Part shown: piece after piece, positions 44,292-52,830 of the stretch | How positions within the stretch are numbered: position 1 is the first letter of the stretch | Layout: every line of letters begins with the position of its first letter | NCBI RefSeq assembly: GCF_009469765.1 | Contig: NZ_SSSQ01000006.1 | Location: forward strand, 124,001 to 188,000 | DNA length: 64,000 nt | Origin: Dechloromonas hortensis | GTDB lineage: Bacteria; Pseudomonadota; Gammaproteobacteria; Burkholderiales; Rhodocyclaceae | Direction: 5' to 3' | Notes under the pieces: generated by a model | What the model saw: only the letters and a program-made list of their open reading frames with translations | Told to the model about the DNA's origin: nothing | Database searches by the model: none | Translations under genes and position numbers: made by a program

Positions 44292-45680
44292 ATGCTTGTC
44301 CGCATTTCCCGGCTTGTCCTGACGTCGACGGCCCTCCTGCTCGTTGCAGCAGGTTGCGCCGCCTTGCCCGATACCGACGCCATTATCGACCGCCACGGTG
44401 AACAGGCCGCCAGGTTCGAAAATGCCGAAGGTCCGCTCCCCGCCAGCAAAAATGCGGCCATCGCTGCCGACCTCAAACGCAAGTCGGGTGATATCGATAT
44501 CCTCGACAAGCAGATTGCGCTGGAGCAGGCCATCGCTGGCAGCCCACTCCTACTGGGCAACCGGGTAATCCTGCTGCAGGATGGCGTGGCGACCTACCGT
44601 GCGATGTTCGCGGCGATCCGGGCGGCGCGCGACCATATCAATCTCGAGTCGTACATCATTGAAGACGACGAGATTGGGCAGCAGTTTGCGGACTTGTTGC
44701 TGGTGCAGCAGCGGCGAGGCGTTCAGGTCAATCTGATCTACGACAGCTTCGGCGGGATCAATACCCCCAAGGCCTTCTTCGAGCGCATGCAGCAAGAAGG
44801 CATCAATATCCTCGAGTTCAATCCGATCAATCCGCTGGCGGCAAGGGTGTCATGGCGGCTTAACCATCGCGATCACCGGAAGTTGTTGGTGGTCGACGGG
44901 CGGACGGCATTCCTGGGCGGCATCAACATCAGCAGTGTCTATTCGTCCGGCTCGGCGAATCGGCGGGCCGGAAAAACTGCAGAAAACAAAATAGCCTGGC
45001 GCGATACCGATTTGCAGATCGACGGCCCGGTCGTCGGTGAACTGCAAAAACTGTTCATTGAAACCTGGACGAAACAGCACGGCAAACCGCTGGCGGCGCG
45101 GGATTATTTCCCCGATCTGACGGCGCAGGGCAAAGATATCGTGCGCGCCATCGCCAGCACGCCGGACGACGCCAATAGCCCGATCTACCTGACCCTGGTC
45201 TCCGCCATCGGCAATGCCGAAAGGCAGATCCATCTGACCAATGCCTACTTCGTACCCGACCCGCAACTGCTCAAGGCTTTGATCGATGCGGCCGGGCGCG
45301 GGGTCGATGTCAGGCTCATCCTGCCCGGCAAGTCAGACTCGGCCGTAGTTTTTCAGGCCGGTCGTGCGCACTATTCCATGCTGTTGAAAGCTGGCGTCCG
45401 GATTTATGAGCGTCGTGGGGCCTTGCTTCATTCAAAAACGGCGCTCATCGACGGCGTCTGGTCGTATGTCGGTTCAAGCAATCTTGATTGGCGCAGCTTT
45501 GTCGATAACGACGAGGTCAACGTGGTCGTTCTCGGCCGCGACTTCGCCCAACAGATGTCGGGAATGATTGCCCGGGATATCGAGGGCTCGGAGGCCATCG
45601 ACCCTGAGCGTTGGGAGCAACGATCCATGCTGCTCCGCATCAAGGAGTGGGGGGCGAGTTTGTTGCAGCGACTGCTTTAG
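44292..45680 (+). CDS. Phospholipase D-family cardiolipin synthase-like lipoprotein
   Basis: I prefer the ATG at 44292 (AGGTGG upstream) to the one at 44277; this gives 462 residues. A signal with lipobox TALLLVAAGC precedes two HKD motifs: NHRDHRKLLVVDG (about 195-207) and LLHSKTALIDG (about 375-385), with NLDW and SNLD partners. The two-HKD layout is that of cardiolipin synthases or PLD phosphatidyltransferases, but the lipoprotein signal puts this enzyme outside the inner membrane, unlike ClsA/ClsB. Substrate is therefore uncertain. Confidence 0.85.
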   Translation: MLVRISRLVLTSTALLLVAAGCAALPDTDAIIDRHGEQAARFENAEGPLPASKNAAIAADLKRKSGDIDILDKQIALEQAIAGSPLLLGNRVILLQDGVATYRAMFAAIRAARDHINLESYIIEDDEIGQQFADLLLVQQRRGVQVNLIYDSFGGINTPKAFFERMQQEGINILEFNPINPLAARVSWRLNHRDHRKLLVVDGRTAFLGGINISSVYSSGSANRRAGKTAENKIAWRDTDLQIDGPVVGELQKLFIETWTKQHGKPLAARDYFPDLTAQGKDIVRAIASTPDDANSPIYLTLVSAIGNAERQIHLTNAYFVPDPQLLKALIDAAGRGVDVRLILPGKSDSAVVFQAGRAHYSMLLKAGVRIYERRGALLHSKTALIDGVWSYVGSSNLDWRSFVDNDEVNVVVLGRDFAQQMSGMIARDIEGSEAIDPERWEQRSMLLRIKEWGASLLQRLL

Positions 45681-45712
45681 CGGTGCCTCATGCATGGCTC
45701 ATGACAATGGCC

Positions 45713-45749
45713 AAAAAAATGCCCGGATGCAGGCATGCTGTTCCGGGCA
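45713..45749 (-). terminator. Intrinsic terminator on the minus strand
   Basis: Read on the minus strand, TGCCCGGA, a 14-base loop and TCCGGGCA form an 8-bp stem followed by seven T. It may end the long CRP-PAS-GGDEF transcript 130 bp past its stop, or a short RNA starting near 45.79 kb. Confidence 0.8.
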
Positions 45750-45800
45750 AACTACTGAAGGCACCCAACTAAGGGGTCATGGAAGGATGCCCAACGACAT
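45713..45800 (-). ncRNA. Candidate small RNA between PLD gene and CRP-PAS-GGDEF gene
   Basis: The 199-bp gap between two convergent genes holds, on the minus strand, a good copy of the shared 21-bp box (45823-45843) and an intrinsic terminator about 75 bp later. There is no gene between them. The box has nothing else to control in that direction. An 11-bp perfect inverted repeat (GATGCAGGCAT at 45726-45736, ATGCCTGCATC at 45815-45825) spans the region. The 5' end given is a guess from the box spacing. No coding potential was found. Confidence 0.3.
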
Positions 45801-45822
45801 TCTGCTGTTATTCAATGCCTGC

Positions 45823-45843
45823 ATCTGTTGGGTAGCGCACACA
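45823..45843 (-). promoter_or_regulatory. TGTGTGCG-N7-ACAGAT box, minus strand
   Basis: Read on the minus strand: TGTGTGCG, CTACCCA, ACAGAT. It matches the shared box at 12 of 14 defined positions and lies between two gene 3' ends, which makes it the outlier that points to a short unannotated transcript. Confidence 0.5.
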
Positions 45844-45879
45844 GCGCAATTTCTTGAACGGAATGCCCGGTCGGGTCGC

Positions 45880-48408
45880 TCAGGCCTCGGCGGTCCGATT
45901 GCCGCCGGCCTCGTGGGCGTGGGCCAGCGCCTGTTCGGCACGCAGCAGGGCATGGTCGGCCGAGGCGTCGTCCACGTTCATTGCGGCCAGGCCGATGCTG
46001 ATGGTGCTGGAAACCGGCTGGCCGGCCATGATGATCGTTGTGCCGGCGACCTTCTCCCGCAAGCGTTCGGCAAATACCTTGGCGGCGAACAGATTGGTCT
46101 CCGGCAGCAGCACGGCAAATTTTTCGCTATCGATGCGGCCGGCAAAATCGACCTTGCGCAATTCGTCGCGGAGTTGGGCCGAGAACAGGCGGAGCAGGGC
46201 ATCGCCAGCCAGACCGCCGAGGCTCTCGGTGGTTGTCTGGAACTGGTCGAGATCCAGCCTGACGACGACGACCTCACGGTCGATGCCCCGTTTCAGACGC
46301 GAGAAGGCTTGTTCCATGTGGTCGAGGAAATGCTGCCGGCTGGCCAGTTCAGTCAGCGGGTCGATGCAGGCCAGACGGTGCAGTTCTGCATCGATCAGCT
46401 TCTTGGCGGTGATGTCCTCGAGGATCGCGAGGACCGCGACGCGCCCCTCCCATTCGACGCTGCTGACGTGGATCAGGCAGTCGATGACCCGCCCCGCCAT
46501 ATTCACCAGCCTGACCTCGGCGCTGCTGTTGTCCAGTTCGCCGAGAGCATGAACCTTGTGAATGTCGGTGACCCATTGGCGGTCGGCTTCATGGACCAGG
46601 GGCAGGAATGATTGACCGATGCATTCGCTGGCCGGATAGCCGATCAGATCCAAGCCTCTGGAGTTGATGTACTTCAGGACGCCATCCTGCTGGATGGCGA
46701 CGCTGAGCGGCATTTTCTCAATCAGGCTGCGGTAGCGTTTCTCCGAGTTCTTCAGCGCTTGCTCGGCGGTGTAGCGCTCCGTGATGTCGCGGGCAAAGCC
46801 GACCGTGCCGATTGCTTGCCCCTCCAGATGGATCGGCGATTTATAAACCTCGAACCAGCGTTCCCCATCGCTGGTGTTGATCAGTTCGACCAAGGTTTTC
46901 GTCTGGCCGGATTCGAGGACGGCACGATCTTCTTCTCGATAGAACTCGGCCAGTTCCCGGGTGGTGATGTCGAAGTCCGTCTTGCCGATCAGGGCATCGG
47001 CCGATGGCCAGCCGTAATTTGCCGAAAAAGGGGCGTTCACCGCAAGAAAGCTGCTTTGTGCATCTTTCAGCCAGACGAAGAAGGGAAAGTTGTCGATGAC
47101 GGCGCGCAGGTATTGCTCGCGCTCCTGCAGCGTTTTTTGCGCTTGTCTGGCCTGCGAAACATCGATGACGACCATCCGGCACTCATTCCCGTCTTCATCG
47201 GGAACCGCCTCGATCTTGACGATTGCCTCGGGGCGGTGATCGTTGGCCGACAGCACGAACTCGCCGGCGGTCTTGTCCTTGGCCCGGAAGACTTGCTCGA
47301 AGAAGGCATTGAAATCGACCAGGTCCTCCGGGGCGATGCGTGAGGCAAAGCGATAGCGGCCTTTCTGCGAACCTTTGATGGAGAGCAGGATCGAGCCGGC
47401 CAGGTTCATATCGATGATGACGCCTTGCCGGTCGAGCGTGAAGTAGCTGACCGGGGCGAAATCGTAGATGTCGGCGTAACGCTCGATCAGGGCGTCGGCC
47501 TCGTTATAGGCGAGCCGGAGTTCCTCGTTGTGCATTTCCAGCTCGATCTGATGAACCTGCAGTTCATGCACCAGCCGCATGTTGTCCCACGATGTTTGCA
47601 AGATATCCGGGGGGGATTGCAGCAGACGCGCTTCGGCGCGCCGGCGCATGGTTTCCGGATTGGGCCGGACGCGGTTCTTGATACGGATGGCGAGCGGGAA
47701 CTGAAACAGGCGGTCATATTCAGACTTGACCACGGCGTAGCATTCGCAGGCGCGCTCCTCCAGACCGGTTCGATCGAGGATGCTGATATGTCCTCGGCTG
47801 TACTGGATCAGGCCGGCGGCCTGAAGCTTTCCGGCGGCTTCGGTGACCGCTTCGCGCCTGACGCCCAGCATGTTGCCAATCAGCTCCTGGGTCATGTTCA
47901 GTTGGTTGCCGGGCAGACGGTCGAGGCTGAGCAGCAGCCAGCGGCAAAGCTGCTGGTCCACGGTATGGTGGCGGTTGCAGACCACGCTTTGCGCCATTTG
48001 CGTCATCAGAGCCTGGGTGTAGCGCAGGCAGAGGTGCTGCAGCTCGCCGCCCTGGTCCAGCTCCCAGCGCATGACCTCCATCTTCAGGCGGTAAGCAATG
48101 CCATCGCTCTGGATGACCGCCCGGTGGGTCGTGGTGTTGCCCCCCAGTACCAGCGGGATGCCGACCAGGCCATCGTTGCCGGTAATCGCCAGTTCGGCCG
48201 AGGCCCCCTTGCGGGTGGTGAACATCAGCGAAACGATGCAGGTGGTCGGGAAATAGGCGTAGGCAACGTTGTCGCCGGATTCGAAGAGAACCTGCCCGAG
48301 CTTCATCGAAACGCATTCGAGATCATCCTGCAGGCGTGCGTAGTCGTTGGGCGTGAGGGCCGCCAGAATACGGTTCTGCTTCGGACTTTGCGTCGACTCC
48401 TGTGGCAT
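45880..48408 (-). CDS. CRP/FNR-like regulator fused to PAS domains and a degenerate GGDEF
   Basis: The ATG at 48408 (GAGAGGAAG upstream) gives 842 residues. Residues 10-140 form a cNMP-type beta barrel without a convincing cAMP motif. Residues 150-215 are a CRP winged helix (MTQELIGNMLGVRREAVTEA), with Arg185-Glu186 aligned to the Arg-Glu pair that reads TGTG in CRP and Glu190 in place of the next contact Arg. Three PAS domains follow (about 300-420, 430-550, 555-680). The last domain is GGDEF-like (about 680-835), but the active motif is IDSEK (GRIDSEKFAVLLP), so cyclase activity is unlikely. It is central to a group of genes with CRP-like boxes and may control them. No EAL domain is present. 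Confidence 0.85.
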   Translation of the reverse strand: MPQESTQSPKQNRILAALTPNDYARLQDDLECVSMKLGQVLFESGDNVAYAYFPTTCIVSLMFTTRKGASAELAITGNDGLVGIPLVLGGNTTTHRAVIQSDGIAYRLKMEVMRWELDQGGELQHLCLRYTQALMTQMAQSVVCNRHHTVDQQLCRWLLLSLDRLPGNQLNMTQELIGNMLGVRREAVTEAAGKLQAAGLIQYSRGHISILDRTGLEERACECYAVVKSEYDRLFQFPLAIRIKNRVRPNPETMRRRAEARLLQSPPDILQTSWDNMRLVHELQVHQIELEMHNEELRLAYNEADALIERYADIYDFAPVSYFTLDRQGVIIDMNLAGSILLSIKGSQKGRYRFASRIAPEDLVDFNAFFEQVFRAKDKTAGEFVLSANDHRPEAIVKIEAVPDEDGNECRMVVIDVSQARQAQKTLQEREQYLRAVIDNFPFFVWLKDAQSSFLAVNAPFSANYGWPSADALIGKTDFDITTRELAEFYREEDRAVLESGQTKTLVELINTSDGERWFEVYKSPIHLEGQAIGTVGFARDITERYTAEQALKNSEKRYRSLIEKMPLSVAIQQDGVLKYINSRGLDLIGYPASECIGQSFLPLVHEADRQWVTDIHKVHALGELDNSSAEVRLVNMAGRVIDCLIHVSSVEWEGRVAVLAILEDITAKKLIDAELHRLACIDPLTELASRQHFLDHMEQAFSRLKRGIDREVVVVRLDLDQFQTTTESLGGLAGDALLRLFSAQLRDELRKVDFAGRIDSEKFAVLLPETNLFAAKVFAERLREKVAGTTIIMAGQPVSSTISIGLAAMNVDDASADHALLRAEQALAHAHEAGGNRTAEA

Positions 48409-48499
48409 CGCTTCCTCTCTCGGTAGCTCGCTATCGCACATCATTGTTTGACGTATGGCGCTGCCTATACGCAAAGCATAGACGTCATTTCCATATCTG

Positions 48500-48520
48500 T
48501 ATGTGCGGAACCCAACATAG
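48500..48520 (+). promoter_or_regulatory. TATGTGCG-N7-ACATAG box
   Basis: TATGTGCG, GAACCCA, ACATAG in the divergent gap between the CRP-like regulator (-) and the stress protein gene (+), 122 bp before the latter. The left half is perfect and the right half is the exact mirror ACATA. A further left half-site (GATGTGCG on the minus strand, 48435-48442) lies just before the regulator start and could allow autoregulation. Confidence 0.55.
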
Positions 48521-48554
48521 CCCGATTTTCCGGCCTTGAATGAGCTTTTGCCGA

Positions 48555-48575
48555 TGGGTGCGATGACGCACAGAC
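48555..48575 (+). promoter_or_regulatory. GTGCG-N4-CGCAC box, second copy before the stress protein
   Basis: TGGGTGCG, ATGACGC, ACAGAC: the inverted repeat GTGCG-ATGA-CGCAC is exact, and the tail ACAGACATCG is shared with the DUF883 box at 61107. It lies 67 bp before the stress protein start. GGCTAGCCT, about 27 bp past the box centre, may be part of a -10 region. Confidence 0.5.
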
Positions 48576-48642
48576 ATCGAACGCCATGCCGGCTAGCCTG
48601 AGCTGTCATCCGTCGAGTACGGATATCCCAAGGAGAATAGAC

Positions 48643-49170
48643 ATGGATGAATATCGTCACCACGTATCGGGCTTCTTTGCCCACCGTCCTGAAGCCGAAG
48701 GCGCATTGGCCAGGCTCGTCGAGCGTGGCGTACCTCGCGATCAACTCCAGTTGCTCGATGCCGATTCGGGGCCTGCAATTAGCGAACCCAAAGGCGAGAG
48801 CAACGAAGTGCTGACCAACGTCCTGGTCGACGGCGCGGTTGGCACGGCGGTTGGTACCGGCATCGGTGCGCTTGCGCAACTGGCACTGGTTGCGGCGAAT
48901 GTCAGCCTGTTCGTCGCCAGCCCGCTGGTCGCGCCTCTGGTTATGCTGGGTTGGGGTGCCAGCCTGGGCGCCTTCGTTGGTGCGGCGGCCGGCGCCAACA
49001 CGGATATCGAACACAAGGAAGGCTGGCTTTCGGATCTGGTGCGCGATGCGATCGCCAATGGTCAGGTCGTGCTGGTGGCGCAGACCAGAACGCCGGATGA
49101 AACGGCCATCGCACGGGAAATCATCGAAGCTGCCGTCGGCGAATTCCAGGACACCACTACTACTGCTTGA
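48643..49170 (+). CDS. General stress-type protein with glycine-zipper membrane region
   Basis: The ATG at 48643 has AAGGAGAA upstream and gives 175 residues. The N-terminal part (HHVSGFFAHRPEAEGALARLVERGVPRDQLQLL, in part) resembles the YflT/general-stress-protein-17M ferredoxin-like fold. The middle (about 65-120) is a Gly/Ala-rich hydrophobic region with glycine-zipper spacing (GAVGTAVGTGIGALAQLA), and the C-terminus returns to the same fold (VVLVAQTRTPDETAIAREII). It is probably membrane-associated and stress-induced; two shared boxes lie upstream. Its 3' end overlaps the convergent pgl gene by 11 bp. Confidence 0.75.
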   Translation: MDEYRHHVSGFFAHRPEAEGALARLVERGVPRDQLQLLDADSGPAISEPKGESNEVLTNVLVDGAVGTAVGTGIGALAQLALVAANVSLFVASPLVAPLVMLGWGASLGAFVGAAAGANTDIEHKEGWLSDLVRDAIANGQVVLVAQTRTPDETAIAREIIEAAVGEFQDTTTTA

Positions 49171-49861
49171 GTCCCGCCAAGCGACCGGCTGCGACATCGA
49201 CCAGCAGGGAGGCATTGTTGGTGACCGACCGCGCGATGGGCAGTCGGGCGTTTTGTTGCCAGGCGGCGAGGGCCGATGATTTTTCGGCGCCGCAGACGAG
49301 AACCAACTGCTGGCGACAGGCTTGCAGGCTTTGATAATTGAGGCTGACCCGCTCAGCCGGCGGTTTCGGTGCGCCGTGTACCGCGATCACCGGGGCGTCT
49401 TGTACTGCGGCCTGCGGAAACAGGCTGGCCGTGTGGCCATCCTCACCCATGCCGAGCAATACCAGATCGAAAGGCGGGCCTTCGGCAAGCAAGGCGCCAT
49501 AGCGCGCGGCCGCTATTTCCGGGCCGAGTTCGACCGGAATCGGGTGTAGCTGAGCGGCTGGAATCGGTACCTGTGCCAGCCAGACCGTGTGCGCCATGCG
49601 GTCGTTGCGCTCGGGATGGCCGGCTGGCAAGCAGCGTTCGTCGCTCCAGAAAATTTCCCAGGCCGCCCAGTCTTGCTCCGTCGCGGCCAGCAACTGATAG
49701 CAACGACGTGGCGTATTGCCGCCAGCCAGCACCAGGCGAAAGACCCGGCGTTGCCGGATGGCTTGCTGCGCCGCGTCGCCGATCAGGCGGCAGGCTTCGG
49801 CCGCAACCGCCTCGGCATCGGCCAGCAGGCGGGTGTCAGCCGGCAACATCGGCTTCGCCAT
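49160..49861 (-). CDS. pgl: 6-phosphogluconolactonase
   Basis: At 233 residues this is a standard Pgl: FRLVLAGGNTPRRCYQLLA near the N-terminus, WEIFWSDERCLPAGHPERNDRM (in part) at about 68-90, and the signature FDLVLLGMGEDGHTASLFP at about 130-148. It hydrolyses 6-phosphogluconolactone in the oxidative pentose phosphate pathway. It is last in the gnd-zwf-pgl operon and overlaps zwf by 26 bp. Confidence 0.94.
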   Translation of the reverse strand: MAKPMLPADTRLLADAEAVAAEACRLIGDAAQQAIRQRRVFRLVLAGGNTPRRCYQLLAATEQDWAAWEIFWSDERCLPAGHPERNDRMAHTVWLAQVPIPAAQLHPIPVELGPEIAAARYGALLAEGPPFDLVLLGMGEDGHTASLFPQAAVQDAPVIAVHGAPKPPAERVSLNYQSLQACRQQLVLVCGAEKSSALAAWQQNARLPIARSVTNNASLLVDVAAGRLAGLKQ

Positions 49862-51308
49862 TGCAGCTCAGGCTTTGTCGCCACTCCTGGCCGGCCTTGC
49901 CAAAGAGTTGGCTGGCCGCTTTCGGCCCCCAGCTGCCGACCGGATATTGCAGCGGCGGATGTTCATCCTCCGCCCACGCTTGCATGACCGGATCGACGAC
50001 GCTCCAGGCTGCCTTGACTTCATCGTAGCGCAGGAACAGCGAACGGTTTCCTTCGATGACATCGAGCAGCAGGTCTTCGTAGGCATCGGCCTTGCGCTCG
50101 CCGGGATTGCCGACGCTGGCATCCATCGAGATCTGGCGGGTTCGCGTTTCGACGCCGGGAACCTTGGCGGATATTTCCAGGCGCACGACATCGTCTGGCT
50201 GGATGCCGATCAGCAACCAGTTGGGATGGACGGTGGCGGCGCCAGTGCCCTGAAACAACTGCATCGGCGGTTCGCGGAAACGGACGGCGACCATCGATCG
50301 GCGCTCCTTCAGGCGCTTGCCGGTGCGCAGGTAGAAAGGCACATCGCGCCAGCGCCAGTTGTCGATGTAGAGCTTCAGCGCGGCATAAGTTTCGGTGTGG
50401 CTGCCCGGGGAGATGCCGGCTTCCTGGTGGTAGCCGGCATACTGGGCGCGCACCGCGTGGCCGGCCAGTTGCGTGATGTCCACCGGGCGGATCGAGCGCA
50501 GCACCTTGACCTTTTCGTCGCGCAGCGACTCGGCTTCCAGCGAGACCGGCGGCTCCATCGCCAGCAGCGCAAGAACCTGCAGCAGGTGGCTCTGGATCAT
50601 GTCGCGCGTTGCGCCGCCGTGCCCGTCGTAGTAACTGGCGCGTCCTTCAAGGCCAACGGTCTCGGCGTGCGTGATCTGCACATGATCGATGTAATGACGG
50701 TTCCACAGCGGTTCCAGGATCATGTTGGCAAAGCGCAGCACCAGCAGGTTCTGGACCGACTCCTTGCCGACGTAATGATCGATGCGGTAAATCTGTTCTT
50801 CTTCGAGATGGGTATTCAGGGCGTGCTGCAAGTGACGCGCCGATTGCAGGTCGTGGCCGAACGGCTTTTCGACGACCACCCGCCGCCAGCCGTTGCTTTC
50901 GACCAGCAGGCCGGCCTGCGCCAGCCCGACGGTGACCGGCACGTAGAGCCCGGGGCTGAGCGAAAGATAGAAAATGACGTTTCGGGCGCACTCGCCGGTC
51001 CCGATCCAGTTGCCCAGCGCCTGGTAGAAGGCGGCATCCTGCAGGCTGCCGATCAGGTAGTCGAGGCGCTCGACGAAGCCTTCCAGGCAACTGCCCGTGC
51101 CGGTGCCGGCATCGCTCAGGATCTTGCGGACTTCATCGCGCCAGCCATCGCGTTCATGCGGTGTACGTCCGCAACCGAGGATTTTCACCCCGGGGGCCAG
51201 ATAGCCGAGGCAATGCAGCTGGTAGAGCGCAGGCAGAAGCTTGATCTTCGCCAGGTTGCCGGTGGCCCCGAAAATGACGTAGGCGTGCGATTCGGTGGCG
51301 CAGCTCAT
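49836..51308 (-). CDS. zwf: Glucose-6-phosphate dehydrogenase
   Basis: The 490-residue enzyme has the N-terminal nucleotide-binding loop FGATGNLAKIKL (normally GASGDLA, so slightly altered), EKPFGHDLQSARHL, the active-site motif RIDHYVGKESVQNLL and FYLRTGKRLKERRSMVAV. It oxidises glucose-6-phosphate to lactone with NADP+ or NAD+. It overlaps both neighbours (4 bp with gnd, 26 bp with pgl). The Asn for Asp in GATGNLA may affect cofactor preference; this is only an observation. Confidence 0.94.
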   Translation of the reverse strand: MSCATESHAYVIFGATGNLAKIKLLPALYQLHCLGYLAPGVKILGCGRTPHERDGWRDEVRKILSDAGTGTGSCLEGFVERLDYLIGSLQDAAFYQALGNWIGTGECARNVIFYLSLSPGLYVPVTVGLAQAGLLVESNGWRRVVVEKPFGHDLQSARHLQHALNTHLEEEQIYRIDHYVGKESVQNLLVLRFANMILEPLWNRHYIDHVQITHAETVGLEGRASYYDGHGGATRDMIQSHLLQVLALLAMEPPVSLEAESLRDEKVKVLRSIRPVDITQLAGHAVRAQYAGYHQEAGISPGSHTETYAALKLYIDNWRWRDVPFYLRTGKRLKERRSMVAVRFREPPMQLFQGTGAATVHPNWLLIGIQPDDVVRLEISAKVPGVETRTRQISMDASVGNPGERKADAYEDLLLDVIEGNRSLFLRYDEVKAAWSVVDPVMQAWAEDEHPPLQYPVGSWGPKAASQLFGKAGQEWRQSLSCNGEADVAG

Positions 51309-52744
51309 GGCAGCAACTCCTCGCCGCCGTCGCCCAGCCAGCGGGTATGAAAGCGTTGCGCCGGATCGCGGTCGATACGCTGATAGGAATGCGCCCCGAA
51401 GAAATCGCGCTGGGCCTGCAGGATATTGGCCGAGCCGTTGGCGCAGCGGTAGCCATCGTAGAAGGCGAGGGCGGAGGCCAGGGCCGGGGCGGCGACGCCG
51501 CTGCCGACAGCGAGCATCACGGCCTTTCGCCAGCCGGCTTCGGCTGCCTTGAGTTCGCCGGCAAAGTAAGGGTCCTGCAGCAGGCTGGGCGGCGCCGGCT
51601 GGCGGGCGAAGCTGGCCTTGATGTCGCCGAGAAAGCGGCTGCGGATGATGCAGCCGGCTCGCCAGAGCATGGCGATATCGCCGTAGGGCAGAGCCCAGCC
51701 CTCGCTCTCGGCAGCGGCCTGGAGCAGCATGAAACCCTGGGCGTAGGAAACCAGTTTCGCGGCATAGAGCGCATCGTGCAGGGCATCGACGGCGGCGGCG
51801 CGCTCCGCTGCCGGGACGACTGACGGTGGGCTGCCGAGCAGGGCGGCTGCCGCGACACGTTCGGCCTTGCGCGCCGACAGCATCCGGGCCTGTACCGCCT
51901 CGCCGATCAGGGTCAGCGGTACGGCCTGCTCCAGTGCATCCTGCGCAGTCCAGACGCCGGTGCCTTTCTGCCCGGCGCGGTCGAGGATCTTGTCGACCAG
52001 TGGACTGCCATCGCGGTCGCGCTGGCGCAGGATGTGGCTGGTGATCTCGATCAGGTAGGACTCGAGGCGGCCGCCGTTCCAGGCGGCGAATGTGTCGGCC
52101 ATTTCGGCGTGGGGCATGCCGAGGGTGTGTTGCATCAGGTGGCAGACTTCGGCGATCAGTTGCATGTCGCCATATTCGATGCCGTTATGAACCATCTTGA
52201 CGTAATGGCCGGCGCCGCCGTCACCCAGCCATTGGCAGCATGGGGTGCCATCGACCCGGGCCGCAATGGCCTGGAACATGTCGCGGATAGTTGGCCAGGC
52301 CGCTGCAGCACCGCCCGGCATCAGCGAGGGGCCATGACGGGCGCCTTCTTCACCGCCGGAAATGCCCATGCCGACAAAGAGAATGCCCCGGGCGCCCAGT
52401 TCGCGCCAGCGGCGGTTGCTGTCCCGAAAATGCGAGTTGCCGCCGTCGATCAGGATGTCGCCCGGGGCAAGTAGTGGTGACAGTTGCTCGATGACTGCCT
52501 CGACAGCCTTGCCGGCCGTCACCATGAGCAGGATGACCCGGGGATGCGCCAGTTGGCTGACCAATTGCTGCGGGGTGTCGGCTGCCGTGAGGTCCCGCCC
52601 CTGACCGTGGGTCGCGACGAATTCGGCCGTCACCGCTGCCGTGCGGTTATAGACGCCGAGGCGGTAGCCTTTGTCGCTCAGGTTGAGGGCGAGGTTGGCG
52701 CCCATTACGCCGAGGCCGATGACCCCGATATCCGATCTGCTCAT
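51305..52744 (-). CDS. gnd: 6-phosphogluconate dehydrogenase (decarboxylating)
   Basis: From MSRSDIGVIGLGVMGANLAL (start 52744, GGAG upstream) the protein has 479 residues. Motifs are GLGVMG (nucleotide binding), ILIDGGNSHFRDSNRR, FVGMGISGGEEGARHGPSLMPGG (in part) and GHYVKMVHNGIEYGDMQLI with the catalytic Lys. It makes ribulose-5-phosphate and NADPH. The length and C-terminal tail fit the NADP-dependent dimeric GndA type. It is first in the operon with zwf and pgl. Confidence 0.95.
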   Translation of the reverse strand: MSRSDIGVIGLGVMGANLALNLSDKGYRLGVYNRTAAVTAEFVATHGQGRDLTAADTPQQLVSQLAHPRVILLMVTAGKAVEAVIEQLSPLLAPGDILIDGGNSHFRDSNRRWRELGARGILFVGMGISGGEEGARHGPSLMPGGAAAAWPTIRDMFQAIAARVDGTPCCQWLGDGGAGHYVKMVHNGIEYGDMQLIAEVCHLMQHTLGMPHAEMADTFAAWNGGRLESYLIEITSHILRQRDRDGSPLVDKILDRAGQKGTGVWTAQDALEQAVPLTLIGEAVQARMLSARKAERVAAAALLGSPPSVVPAAERAAAVDALHDALYAAKLVSYAQGFMLLQAAAESEGWALPYGDIAMLWRAGCIIRSRFLGDIKASFARQPAPPSLLQDPYFAGELKAAEAGWRKAVMLAVGSGVAAPALASALAFYDGYRCANGSANILQAQRDFFGAHSYQRIDRDPAQRFHTRWLGDGGEELLP

Positions 52745-52802
52745 GGTGGTCTCCACCCGTGAAGCCTTGTCGATGCTGGACAACGGACCAAGCCGCTGGT
52801 TC

Positions 52803-52828
52803 CCGGTGGGCCGGAATAGGCCCGCCGG
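52803..52828 (-). terminator. GC-rich hairpin directly after the GapN-like gene
   Basis: CCGGTGGGCC, loop GGAATA, GGCCCGCCGG: a 10-bp stem with one G-U pair, 2 bp past the stop on the minus strand. There is no T run, so it may be a transcript-stabilising or attenuating hairpin before gnd rather than a full terminator. Confidence 0.4.
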
Positions 52829-52830
52829 CC

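Noticed and set aside
45568-46611. Plus-strand frame of 347 codons across the PLD gene end and the regulator gene
   Set aside because: It begins inside the PLD gene in another frame and has no homology-like features; the candidate small RNA and terminator lie within it.
48435-48442. A further box just before the CRP-like regulator start
   Set aside because: Only the left half (GATGTGCG on the minus strand) is present; the right half reads GCTACC, so I kept it as a half-site note and not as a feature.
49716-51350. Plus-strand frame of 544 codons opposite zwf
   Set aside because: Antisense shadow of zwf, with low-complexity translation.
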